From Neelides folsomi (taxonomy: Eukaryota > Arthropoda > Collembola > Neelipleona > Neelidae): a stretch of 64,000 bases of DNA. Below are positions 42,858 to 55,500 of the stretch, piece by piece (within the stretch, counting starts at the first letter, position 1; each line of letters starts with the position of its first letter). The notes under the pieces were generated by a model. That model was not told the DNA's origin. It made no database searches and was given only the letters and a program-made list of their open reading frames with translations. Location of the stretch: NCBI GenBank assembly GCA_034687125.1, contig JAQGBZ010000156.1, positions 1 to 64,000 of the forward strand. The letters run 5' to 3'. The translations under genes and the position numbers were made by a program.

Positions 42858-45800
42858 GTAAGTTGTTTTTTCGATATTTTATTTCTCATGATTTGCCTCT
42901 GTGTAGTGGAAAATAAAAACTTGATTCATTCAAATTCAATTCACGTAAGACATGTACTCACAGCATGGTCTAGAAATACTAAGGATTCGCTTCATTAGAA
43001 ATAGGATTTAAACTCCCAGAGAAGGGAAGGTGCTTTGGGTCAGACCGGGCCAAATCTACCTTAAAAACTTGGTTTCTTGTATTTCAAATCACCTTCAATT
43101 CAAATACAGATAGGTTCCTCGCTTTAATAAAATATTCAAATTCCCTGGAAATGAGAAGCCGAAAGTATAATTTTATGTAGAACCGAATTTAATTTTTATG
43201 TATAGTGCTCAGGCTATAACCCTTTTGATTATTACCTATTTTGCATCAACAATAAGTGAAAAATGATTATGTATTGTAAATGTACTTGCCTACTTTGAGC
43301 AAGTATTGAGAATTCCACCCAACGGTGGTTTGTTTTCTTTAATAATTAATAAACAGTTATATTGTAATAATATGCAAACAAGAGTGTGTCAATTGGACTT
43401 CTTCATTTAACGATGTCAAATTCCACTTTTAATAAATTGGTACATTTGTCAAGTCATCACTCATATAACACCTTCTTGAGCTGATTGACATTGTGTCACA
43501 CAATGATGAGTGATGAGTATTCGCAAATACTTCAAACTACAATGTAAATTACATTTATTATTCTCGATCCTCGATTTTAAAGTTTTGAAAGTATTTTATA
43601 CTACTCTACATATGAGTTTATTTGGGTATCATAAATATTTATAAATGTTTTTTTCATATTAAATATATTTTTCTCTTATAAAAATTGTATACTTAAATAT
43701 AATTTCCTCATTACATTGTTTTAGTCAGTATGCATAGATCTCTCAATATGTACATTTTAAATTCATTAAACATCACAATATCACAAAGCATAAATAGAAG
43801 AAACACTCACAGTCAGTTTTAAAATAATTTGACTTTCTGAAGAGTGGAAATAAGCTTGGGGTGAAAATGCATGCTCTATTATTAGGATCTTTTCTTCACA
43901 CAAGACTCTTCTAGATATAATAAAATACACATGCAGCACATACTGGCATTACTTATAGCGAGTCCGAGCTCATTCATCTACTTGTCTTTCTCTTCATTAA
44001 GATTATTAAGGCAAAGTTCTGGAAAGAAGGAATGCGAGAAGAGCTGAAAATGGAATCTCTTGAGAGATCACGAGCCGCCTCCTCCATTTCCATCTAATAA
44101 GCATTAAACAATTTATATGGGGCTGATTTGGAGTCTTTCTCGATGGTCATTCCTACTTGAGGATGAGACTCACCTTGTCTTCTTCTCAAAGGAGGAGGTA
44201 AAGTAATAATGAATGAGAATGATCAATCATCATCTCTTCTTCATAGATGAGGTAAATTAACGTGGGTAGGAGGGACAGGCCTTTGTTCGACACAAGACTA
44301 CGAAGATGTTTAGCTGCGAAGTTTGTATTGCAAGGAAAGCGCCCCTCCCTGCTTTGTTGCATTACAAGCCTCGGGACGTGGCTGAGGATGGTATGACTCC
44401 CATTATCCACTCCATTCATTACGATACCCACTTACGTCCATTAGGGGGCTCAATCAAAATGGATATGATGTGCTCGTTTGGAAGAGCTGCAATACGACGG
44501 AGACCCTCCGTGAGGTTGACACAGATTTTTTAATGATAACACCCTTTACGTTAATGCTCTTCACTACGTTGGTTTCATATAAGGAAAAGAGTTGTTCAAG
44601 CTTCTCAATCACGTCAATAATTAAAATGATGATATGTCATAGATTCTCTATCTTGGCCGGTCTTGTTACCCACTCACGCACCGAAAACCACGCTTTGTAC
44701 TTCGCCCCTCATCTCCATTCCCTAAAGACTGATGAGAGGAGAATATTGCATCTCGCAAAATTAGGTCGATTTGGTTCACAACTTTGAACACAGGCAGATC
44801 ATAATTTACCAAACCTCAGGTATGGGATATGGAGTAGAAGTGTAAAAAAATCTCGAATATCTCTGATAAATTTTTGAGATTAAACAGACAATTAGATGTT
44901 GGTTTGATATGTTTTCCTAATTTTGGGGATGATAGCTTCTATCATCCGCTTGCCATCTCTTTGTTAACCAACTACTTACTGTTAAATGCATTATCTCTAA
45001 GTAGAAATAGGAATAAGAATGGGCTCAAGGATTCAAAGAAAGATGAAGCACATTTAAATAATAACCAACACTTGACACATTTCGTTTAATTTAATGAGAA
45101 CTTTGTGCCTGGGAAGTGTAGGAGAATCAATTACAAATTACTGCTTACTGTCAGTTGAACAATGATTAATTTAAATCTTAAATTAAGTTTGATTAAGTAT
45201 TTGAATTTCTTATGAAGTGATGTCATGAGGAGTGAATGAAGTAAAATCGAAGGAAGAGCCCCATTATATTCATCAAGCATATTAAATACAAAAGTTACAA
45301 CAAATCGTGAAGACGTTGTCTGCATATATGTGGGAAGTGTTCTGGAGAAACTAAGCCACATTATAACAATCTTCGAGTCGAATCTCATTGAGAGAGCCAT
45401 CAAATCAAAAAAGGATTATTATGGAGAGGCCCCATTTCCACACAGTAAAATTTTAAGGAGCCATTAGAAAATAATGATGATGCACTAGATTTTGAATAAC
45501 CTTATTACGTCAATCAGGTTCTCTCCGAGATGTCGAGATATCTACGAGTGGAGGTATTCGTTACAAAGTGGCTTTTATTCATATTGACGTCTATGGGTGC
45601 TCCATTCTTCAGCCACACTCTCGCTCCTCGGAATACATTAAAGGCATTAGCCTCTACATTGTAAATTGTTCCGCGGTTGTAAATAATTTTGGATGGGACA
45701 AGAAAGGGGAGAATTGGAGGGGCTCGAAAGAATTTGTCATAGAAAAGAGTGGGATGGTGGGATTACTCGATGTGTAAAGTATTCATGAAAAGGAGAGACA

Positions 45801-48236
45801 TTCAAATTGCATGAGAACCATTTGAGTGAGGAAAAGTAGGATCAAACAAGCTGGAACCATTTTTAACGTCTCCTACTCTAATCTCCTCTCCGAACTATCT
45901 ATTCCCTTGGAATAGGACGGAAGAAACGAAAGTGTACACATGTAGGTTCTTTTAACTATGGGAAAAGGTGGAGGGGAGAGACAATGGGGAAGTTAAGTGA
46001 GAAGGAAATGGGAAATTTCTCTTGCAGCTTTGCAAATTGAATGTCTTGCCGCTTCTGCATACCTTCATAGGATGTGGACATTCCCTCACTGTGTATGGAA
46101 GGGGTTTGAATTACATTGGTAGGAGGAGGAAGGCTAGATAGTCGTTGTAGTGAGATAGAGAGTGGGTGAAATTGGAACTTGAGACTTGCCCTACTTCGCC
46201 TTTAAAGAATAGATTTCCAAATATTTTTCGACACTAAGTGAATTGAATTGAGAAGTGGTCAGTCCGAGGGTCCAGTCCTCATTGAAACCCGGAAAGTTCA
46301 CATAGTGATTGAGAGGGTCGTCGAACTGATGGAGGTTACCCAAACTATACAACTCAAGGCTCCCGAGATTCCTTACTTCTCCTATGAATTATGCATCGGT
46401 TTGAATAATCATACTCACGTCAGATGCAGCCCCCAAACAGAGAAATTCCTATACATGCGGCTTCCTCATCCTTCCCTTCTTCTGCAAAATTCTTTCTCTT
46501 TTTTATTCCTATCAACGAATCTATTTCATTGCCATTCACTCGTTTGCTTTAGCACGTTTCTCCTTAAACTGAATTTGCGACTCTTCATTCCTTTAGGAAA
46601 TTTCTTCACTTGTGACTTGAATGAACCATATGGTGTTTACTCTCTATGGTGGTTTATACTAAAGCCGCTAACGAGATTTCTATAGATTTAATATTTGCAT
46701 ATCGAAAATATAGACGTCTTGTTAAGTGAAATTCAACCTGTCATTTTCAGGCTTCTTTAATTTCAAACTTTACTTTTAATTCTCAAATGCTTCCCAAGTA
46801 CTTTACTCATTTTTATATTCTCAATTACCAAATTGACAATTGGCGGAAATTAATGATGTGACAATGTTTTCATCCAAATTAGTTTATTCATAAATTATGC
46901 TCATTGTTTTGTATAACAAGTTGCAAAAAACTAATTTCATATCATTAGTTTATAAATCAATAACATAAATAGAATTATCTTTCAACGCTATAAGATTGCT
47001 CATAATACAGGTACCTGAGCATAATTGTTGTTCATTTATTTCTCACATGCAAAAATAAAACTCGGAACAAAAAATACCGATGAATTCATACAAAGGTAGT
47101 TAATTATATTTATTCATACTTCTTCGTATACATGTTTGATGAATAGTACTTTTCATACAATGGGTACGAGTGTGATTACTCACCAACTACTTGTGATTTC
47201 ATTTTCTTTCTTTATATAAGTATCCTTGATATTCAGAAAAAAGAGTAAAACATTCCTCTTGCAATTTTCTCGTGGTATCGTCTCAGAAAATTTACGAGTA
47301 CATTCAGAGTTCGTGGAAGAATAAGAATGGCAAAATAGCCATTGCGAATCCAGGCAATGTCGCTGGCTACACCACCAGAGAATAACGTACATGCATTCAA
47401 GATCGTTTTAACCTTCATTTTTTTGCAAATGTCGTCATCGGTCAAATATTTTCTACCTTGTGCATCTCCACCTTTACCTGCTATGTGTGATGAATATGCG
47501 TCTCAGCACTTCCCACTTTTACATTATCTTTATTTGAATCTTGGTATTAGCATACATTTAGCACTCGAGTTAGACGTTGAATATTCTTATGTTAAAAATG
47601 ATTGCATTGAATATCATGTTTAATTGCATTTCAAGTTCCATACATGTAGTGATGTTATTTAGTATTTTCTTCAGTAAGTGTAAACTTTAAATTAAAACAT
47701 TAGGAGCTTTGAATTTCCTCCGGTTGGTTGAATTTGAATGAGATGATATTAGAGAAGGAATAAGAAGTTTGAATGCGAAGTAAGTAAGATCCATCACAAG
47801 TTGATACTTCACATCTCCTCCCTATCACCTTCACTTCATCATTTGTCTCTTGTTGAGAAGTCTGAGAAATTTGAGATTGCAACTGCTTGTGAGCTTGGCA
47901 CTCTCAATCCCATATACTCAAAATCCTCTTTTTTCTGAGGTAGCGATGAGTGACTGAGCAGATGTATTAAACACGGAGCTAAAGGAATTCAAGGGAATTT
48001 CACCTCAATTTGTTAATTCTTTTATTTGCAAGTCGGAGTGACTTAAAAGGATCGCGATGAGGTCCACAGTAAATAAAGCTATCAGGAATTGTCGCTCTGC
48101 TTTAATCTTATCGTCTGTCACTTTCTTTTTTATTCCTTCACTTTCCACTACAGCTCCACTATAGTGAAGTGGCGAGACACATGCAGACGTACACACTTCA
48201 TGCTCTCGAGTGGTAATGGATGAACGATATTTGCAG
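42858..48236. other. Gene-free stretch with GC-richer blocks
   Basis: AT-rich DNA to about 43800, then GC-richer blocks at about 43960-44780, 45480-46000 and 46240-46660. Reading frames up to 145 codons (46248-46685 +) occur, but their translations are leucine/phenylalanine-rich from pyrimidine-rich DNA and lack recognisable domains. A perfect short palindrome CATTGTGTCACACAATG lies near 43488-43504. Confidence 0.45.
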
Positions 48237-48330
48237 GTTATGACCCAAGTCAATCAAATTGGAATAAAAAATAAACAATTCCACTTAAGAAGCTTATTGA
48301 GCTTGAATTTCATGAAGGATTGTTTGATAG
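48237..48330 (+). other. Weak candidate coding exon
   Basis: It sits between TATTTGCAG and GTAAGT with a single open frame of 31 codons (VMTQVNQIGIKNKQFHLRSL...). Entry phase 0 matches the exit phase of the candidate at 42799-42857, so the two could belong to one transcript. No family is recognised, and chance is quite possible. Confidence 0.2.
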
Positions 48331-51300
48331 GTAAGTTTTTACATGTGCCCTTTGCCCCAATCCAAAAGTACAAATTGAAGATAAAACATATTTGTATATG
48401 ATGATGTACAACTGTTTGCACTTGGCTGCTTTGAACTTTTGTCCTCTGTCCTAAAAATTGAATATGGCAATAAGAAAGGGTTCGAAGTGCAAATATTGAA
48501 GGTTTACAGCAAATTATATAGCCAGTTTTGAAAATACCCTTAATCTTTAATCCTTCGTGCGAATATTGACTGACTTTTGTAAGAAAAGATAATCTCTCTT
48601 CAAGTGTGTGTAAGGATTGACGCTGTCAACTTACTTACAAGTGGAAAGATTTCTTATCAAACAGCGAACTCTTCATCGCGACGAGCTTAGCGGAAAGGGG
48701 ATCCATAAAAAATGTGTGAAAGAATTTGGAGAACCATTATTATATAACTTGGGGAAAGATATAGTGGGAGATGTCAAAGGAGGAAAGAATGGCCGTCATT
48801 CTGGACAACTCTGCTGGCTTCTTCTCTTCTTCTGTGAGTGCCTCTCTGATATGATGGAATGGCGAGTCACCTCAGAGATTATTTACTGAACCAGGAATGG
48901 CTTACTGGAGAAGCTTTTTAGACCATGTGGATGAGAGCGTAGCAACGTCGTGGCTTTTAACTGTCAAGAGCTTTGTTTCCAGCCTATCATTGCCTCTTAA
49001 ACTTATGGGGATTTTCTAAAAGACTCTTCGGTATAAAATGGAAAAAAATTATAGAATTAAAGGATGAGTGTGTTGAGAATCTGAGGGCAAATTCTTTACT
49101 TGGAGAAACAAGGGAGCCTTTAGTTTAAAAAGATTTGCTTTCTTTTTGCATTGAGTCGGAATAGGATATCGGGCCCAGCGGATCCTTTGAACATTTCCAT
49201 AAACGATTTTCTTTCTTCAACGACGAGGAAACTTCCCTACACCTTTTCTACAAACTTCATTTGGCTCGCACATTTTTAGTGGGAGGACAGTTTTTATTTT
49301 ATACTACGAGTTAGAAGAAGCATGGAAAAAGTAAGTGTAACGACGTATAGTTCCTATATTTGAAGAGGAGACTTGGAAGATAAAGTATTGATTCCAAAAC
49401 TTTGACTCAATCTCCAAGTTTTCCTCTTCGATTGCAGAACCAATATTTGTTTGATTTACAGACATTTGAAATGGGCGCTGTGAGGGACCTCTGACCCTTT
49501 TTGAATTTCTTATACTATTTTTATTGCTTAGAATTGACCTACTTTATGACCTGCAACTCAGGTTCACAATCTTATCCTATAATGTACCTAAAGCAGTATC
49601 TTGTATTTGGGGGTAAAAACAATAAAGTTGGTTTAAAAATAGATTCAAGTTTTCAAATCAGATTTGCCAAATTGTAAATTATTTCCTTTCACTATTTCTT
49701 TTCTCTTTTTCTTCTGGTAATTGAAAAAATAAATCCCCCAAATGCTGATCTAATTAATATTGAAACAAATCGTCAACGACATAAAACTCAATTAAGTCTC
49801 GAAAGGGCAGAGGTCGAGGTGAAATTTTTTATTCGGGGTCTCAAATTGAGCCGTCCAATTTATAAAACTTTCCTTTTGTGGAACAAACTACCAAAGTAGT
49901 ATAAGGATGATTGAACAGGAAGGCGATAAAAAGGATATTATTGGTCCTTCTTCTCCTCACTTTCGAGATCTGTCCTCATGCAGAAGAGATAATCGGAATA
50001 GGAAGAAGTTGAGAAGGAACTTTGGACATTCACTTCCTTCAAATAGGACTTGTTCCTCTGAGTGACAAACGTTTAGTTTGTTTATGCGAACATTTTGTGA
50101 AGATCAGTTGGTGGTAGGAATGAGTCGGCAGAGTGATCATCACCCTGTGGAGAGAGATGAGAAGTTGGTTGGACAAAGTTCATCGAACTCACAATTGTTG
50201 CAATCCAATGCATTTAAAATGCACTTGACGATCCTCCAACGAAGGTGGAGACGAAGAGGTAGTGCGAATGAGCAAAAAGGAATTTCCTTTCATACCCACA
50301 ACATATAATGTCTTTCCCTCTTCTCTCGCCAATTTCTTCAAATTTAATGCTTCTGTTCGTGAGGATCTCAAACACACAGAGAGAGTATTCCCGTTCCCTA
50401 TCTCGTCCACATAAAAATAATGAGTTTCCTATACCATTTTGACTTGTACACATTGGGAGGAGAATTGCATGATACCTTGTGCCAATATAACAACCTCTTT
50501 GAGTATAAAAAATAAGAAAAGTCATCTTGTCCGAAGGATCTAGTGTAAAGGGATCGAGTAGACGTGCGAATTAAATATTCAACTATAGGTGGACTTTTTG
50601 CTCTCAAACAGGAAGTATTCTCTTTTCCTTTTCAAGGAGGGGATTTGAGTTGGTCTAAGAAAGAGATTAAAACTGTTATTACATCAGCTAATTTGCAAGA
50701 GTTTCTCTCCCTATTAATTTCCTCTTTCGATGTGCAAATGAAATGCTGGTAAAGCTAATAGTTAGAGATGTATTCGAGTTGCTCCATGCATGTTTTAAAA
50801 TTAAATGAAAAAAACATTGGAGAGTTTTAAAAGTACAATTTTTTTATTTGATTATACAATTGAAAATGAATTAGAGTATGGTAAGATTAAGTTGCAATTT
50901 TTCCTAATGGATAAATAATATTAACTTATAAAAGTTTATGATTGGCAAATTATAAGTTTGGTCTTATAAAGCTATTATTTTTTAGATGTAGAAACTCATT
51001 TTTTGATTAAACATTTCTGAGTAATAATTTAACTTGCATGTATGAAAAATTTACCAATACATTCGTTCTATGAATGCAATATCCAAATTAATTTTATTCA
51101 TTTTTATTATTATCTATTTGAATAATGCTAATGCACGAAATCTATTAAATGTTTTTATCATACCCACACTGAAGAAATTCATTATAGTTTTCCTTTTTTA
51201 CACACTTGGGATTTTTATAACTTTTATAGTATTATAAATACTTTTGTACTTATTTACTTCGGCATTAAATTAGGAGCTTTGGAAGTTTAATTTTCTCTCT

Positions 51301-51868
51301 CTGGAGAAATCTTTCTCTCATGCTCACGCAAATAAAACGTGTTCAAGACGAAATTGCTACTCTTCTTCTAAAGCTTGCCGAAATCTCACCCCATGCACAA
51401 GTATGTTGTTCACTAAATGCATAATTCAATTAAAACTTTCTCTAAAACGTCCAAGCGAAGTTGTTTCATTTTAAATCGCATTTTATTTTCAATTCATCAA
51501 ACTCATAACCAGACCATGTAGCTCATGCGGCTCAAGTTCTCCTGACTTTAGGGAAACGAAGGAACTTCAGTTCCTTTAAGAGACTTAAACTGCTTCAAAT
51601 AAATTTTCGTCTCGCAAATTCCCTTTTTTATGATTTCTATTTGATAGTCATGAAGTCACGATATTTTTCACTCCAACGTCGATCCTCCATTCCTTTAAAC
51701 CTTTATACTAATCATAAGTAAATAGTAAAATGAAATGAAATTGAAAGTACCGATATGATACATTAGAAGCATACGTTTACAAAAATTGCTTAAAGCTTAT
51801 AAATAAAGGAACCAATCAGATTAAATGAAAACGAAATTGATGTAGTTTCGTAAAAGCTTCTCGTCTTT
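48331..51868. other. Gene-free stretch
   Basis: Mixed AT-rich and moderately GC-rich DNA. A short open segment with an ATG at 51320 (MLTQIKRVQDEIATLLLKLA...) runs to a GTATGT donor-like site at about 51401, helix-forming but unrecognised. Nothing else is convincing. Confidence 0.4.
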
Positions 51869-52504
51869 TTAAAATCCTTGTATACCTTCTTGTTCATTAA
51901 TAGTAAAGGAGCTAGAGAAGATGGATAAACCATCCCATGCTTGTATTTTGAAAGTATGTCCAATAAACGAATTACTTGGCTTGGAAATTGTATCGAATGA
52001 ATGTATTTCTACTGATGTGACTGAGATACGATTCTGGTAATGCTGGACCAAGAGAGTTTCATCAATTGAACACGATGTATTTGTGAAAGATACATCTGTG
52101 GAGTTTTTTTTCCGCATCACACTCTCACCAGACTTTTCCCGATGATAGCTCTTATCAATTTTTATTCCCCTCGGGAGACGAATTCCCATGATGTAGAGGA
52201 AAGGAGATGCCAAACATTGCTCTGCGAGATCTGAGCGATTTTTCCAACCTTCGTTTTCTTTGAGTTTTAAGGTACTCTGCATAGGTGGATTCCTAGAAGA
52301 AAAGACATGGAAGTTGAAGGGCAGCTCCAGAGGACTCAGAGTGTGTATGTAGTAAAAGGAGTGATCGCATTTCATATCCTTCCTTGGTCTCATATCTCGA
52401 ATTCCCGGCAGGTCACAGATACTTTTCGATGCATTCTTGGTGTCGAGGAGTTCTCGTAGGTTCTCATTAGTTTGGCTGACAGAAGACGAACTCAGCTTCA
52501 TCAT
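51869..52504 (-). CDS. Uncharacterised long open reading frame
   Basis: From the first ATG at 52504 the frame runs 211 codons to a TAA at 51869. The frame is open a little further upstream to a TGA near 52567, without an ATG. In this AT-rich DNA such length is unusual. The translation has normal-looking composition (N-terminus MMKLSSSSVSQTNENLREL, interior IMGIRLPRGIKIDKSYHREK) with no signal peptide, membrane helix or recognisable motif. There are no obvious introns. It may be a lineage-specific single-exon gene, a relic, or a chance frame in a GC-richer patch. Confidence 0.3.
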   Translation of the reverse strand: MMKLSSSSVSQTNENLRELLDTKNASKSICDLPGIRDMRPRKDMKCDHSFYYIHTLSPLELPFNFHVFSSRNPPMQSTLKLKENEGWKNRSDLAEQCLASPFLYIMGIRLPRGIKIDKSYHREKSGESVMRKKNSTDVSFTNTSCSIDETLLVQHYQNRISVTSVEIHSFDTISKPSNSFIGHTFKIQAWDGLSIFSSSFTINEQEGIQGF

Positions 52505-55500
52505 TCTGTTTTCATTCTTCTTCTTATGTAAAGGGGCTCCCGCAATTCGCAAGCTCCAACACGCTCACTCTTTCGCTACTGTTCTCGTTGTGGAGTGAAG
52601 GAGATGGGGGAGTTTCTTTGAAGCCTCATTCAATAAACTAATTCTTCACCGCCTCCTCGCTCTTCCGACTTCTGTTCCTTTCATCTCCTCAAATAGAGTC
52701 TTATTCCTTCTTGAGGAGACGGAGACTAATGGGACGGTAGTGGCAGTGGTTCTCTTTATCAAGAGATTCCTTTCCAATTCACTCCTCCTTCCTTCTATTA
52801 TATCCACTCTGAATTGATTTTATTTAAGAGGAAGAATAAAGGGCATTTAGTAGGAGGGAAAACAACAGAAGTCGAAACTTGGAAGTTCAGTCCTCAAGAA
52901 TGTCTTTTGACGTCTCTACACATTGGTCGCAAGACATTATTGTAGATTTGCTCTTCGTTGGAGCCAAAATTACCCAAGAGAGGAATTGAGTGAATTGGAT
53001 GAGTCTCTTTGTAATGACAACCTGCTGTGTGTTCTGTCTTGGAAACTTCGACCAGGATCGGTCTCTGTGTGTCTTTCACACGTTTGTATTACACTTCCTG
53101 GTTACGCCTTCCTTCATTGCTTCCTTCGACCGAGCCGATCCGGGCTGTAAATGTTAATGAGTATTGCCGCCCTTCGGTTTCCGGCTTAAAGACACGAGAC
53201 ACTTTCTGTACAATAGGACTCGGGACAAATGCCAATGGTTAATTTCATCATTTACAAGTTTGACGAAGGCGCTGGTGATTTCTGCTCATATGTCCAATGG
53301 GGAACACAACATAATGAGTCTCCAGAATATATCGGCATATATCGAGATGGGTATAGTGTAATCCCTTAAGAGATCTCCCTTTCCTCTCTCGCTCCTCTCT
53401 AAAATTAGATGACGGTTAGGGACGGTAAACACTTTTATACATATGTCCCCGGTAGGGCTCATATGCTCCATTACAGCTCGACTGCTCTACTAGAACTAGC
53501 CAAACCTCCCTTTTTCCCTCCTCTTCATCTCCTCGTCGTCTCTGTTCACAAGAGCAGTATTCTCTCATACAGATATACCTTACTTTTATCCCGTTTCATC
53601 TTAAAGATAAATATTACATTCGGTTCTATTTATTACAATCGTTCCTTAAATTAGCCATTTAAATTTTCTCAGCCTGGGAGTTTGATCCACAAATTTATTT
53701 TTATTTGACATTTAGTGGATTAGTGAAATACCGGAAGGGCGAAAGTGGGAATTTATCAATTTTTATATTCTGCTCATGTGTTTTGACGTAATTTTACATT
53801 TATGAGATTGGGTAATGTGTAAAATAACTGCTATTCAATCTTCCATTTGAAATCTGAATTTCACGGGAACATCATTTCACTTGTGGTGGTGTGATATAAC
53901 TTGTATTGGGATTGTTGGAAAAGTAAACTGGAATTTGAGGTTTGTGTGGGATTGGAATCATTTTGGAATCAACACACACCCTGTAAAGCGAGAAGGGGAC
54001 GAAGCTCAAATCCCCTCCGATTCGAGTGTGCGGAGTTAAAAATGGAAATGAATAATCGTGAAGTTTCATAGACTCGAGTAATATCATCTCTTTCAGTCGG
54101 CAAATTTGTAAATTTTCCTTCTTTGAGTCGTAAACTTCTCCACCGACCCAAAACATATTATATTGGACCGGTTTAAATAAGCGTAAAAACTATTTTCAAT
54201 TGTACTTTCAAATTGCGGTGTAAGTGTTTATGAAATCATTTCTTGAATCAATATACAATCTGTGCTCAAGTTTAAAAGTTAGTTTTGTTTACACTTCAGG
54301 CGTCCGAAGGAAAATTATATTTGGTCGAAGAAGTTTATAAATTATTTGATTGTTTGCCAAACACGTTATTGCCCCTCAAGAGACTCATTTTGTGATCTTG
54401 GGTTCATACATAAATGTAGACGTCGTGTGTTTGTTGGTTTGTGCATTATGGAATCGGCTTTTGGATCCTGCATTGGGAGCTACTGAGTGAGTGAAAAATT
54501 AGAGTTGTCAATAATAAAGACACGGGGTCCCTCGACTCGCCTCTCATATGGGATTCCTATTGATAAATGATGAATGAAGAGAAGGAGACAATGGGGGCCA
54601 CAGAAAGTGTAAAGGATTGTCAAGCTGAACAGGCCATTCGACTTACCAACTTTTTGCGTCACCTCAAATGCTCTGGATATGGCCTGGTATGTGATGTCAT
54701 TTCATTATTATTATTTCCCATTATCCTGTGTATGTGAAGGTATTTGGTTTTTTTCATTACATAAACTAGAAGATTCATTGGAAGAAAACGAGAAGTGCAG
54801 TGCAGAAGGAGGCTAAATGCTTCTTCTCAGAGAATATAAAAGGAAGTATAAAATAAAGGTGGAAAAGTAGAATGTGGAATATTGTTATTGTAATTCCCTA
54901 CTGGTTCGTCCTCTCTTTTTTTATCACACGGGGCATAACCATGATCCTCAAATTGCACAACAATCTGAGGAGTGAGTGACTACGAACAATTCCTCCATCC
55001 GCTATTTGTCAACGAGAGAGTTAAGAATCAGAAAAAAAAGATATTTTCTTCGGGAGCGATAATCCTTTGTTAGAAATTACCCTTGTCGTTTTTCTTACTT
55101 TGTCTTTTTTGGTCAGTTGTTAAGGATCGGAAGTAGCTCTTAGGGATATGATCCATTGCATGATAAGTGTGCGAATAATGCCATTTTGTATGAGGCAACC
55201 GAGTGGAGTGGGGAGAACAATAGCATATAGCAAAAAGCGATCTTCATCCAAAGCACTCGTTGTAAGTACGAACCATCATGGTCATAAGTGGAGTTTTATC
55301 AACGAGTCATTGGCCTTCCATTTTTCTATGTATTTTTATTTGCAATTCCAACATAAGGACTTACAAAAGGCATTGACTGAATTCGAAATGAATTCGCATC
55401 TTTCTATGAGTTGAGGGGAATGCGAAAGACAGAACCCATTTACATTTGCCTATTACGCAATGGAACGTATTTAATATTATATTTGTATTCATCCTCCTTC

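Noticed and set aside
46248-46685. 145-codon frame with hydrophobic stretches
   Set aside because: The frame starts at an ATG preceded by no clear signals. The hydrophobicity comes from a CT-rich tract, and no family or signal peptide is recognisable.
55148-55262. Short frame ending at a GTAAGT site
   Set aside because: The acceptor context is weak, and two or more frames are partly open. Not distinguishable from chance.
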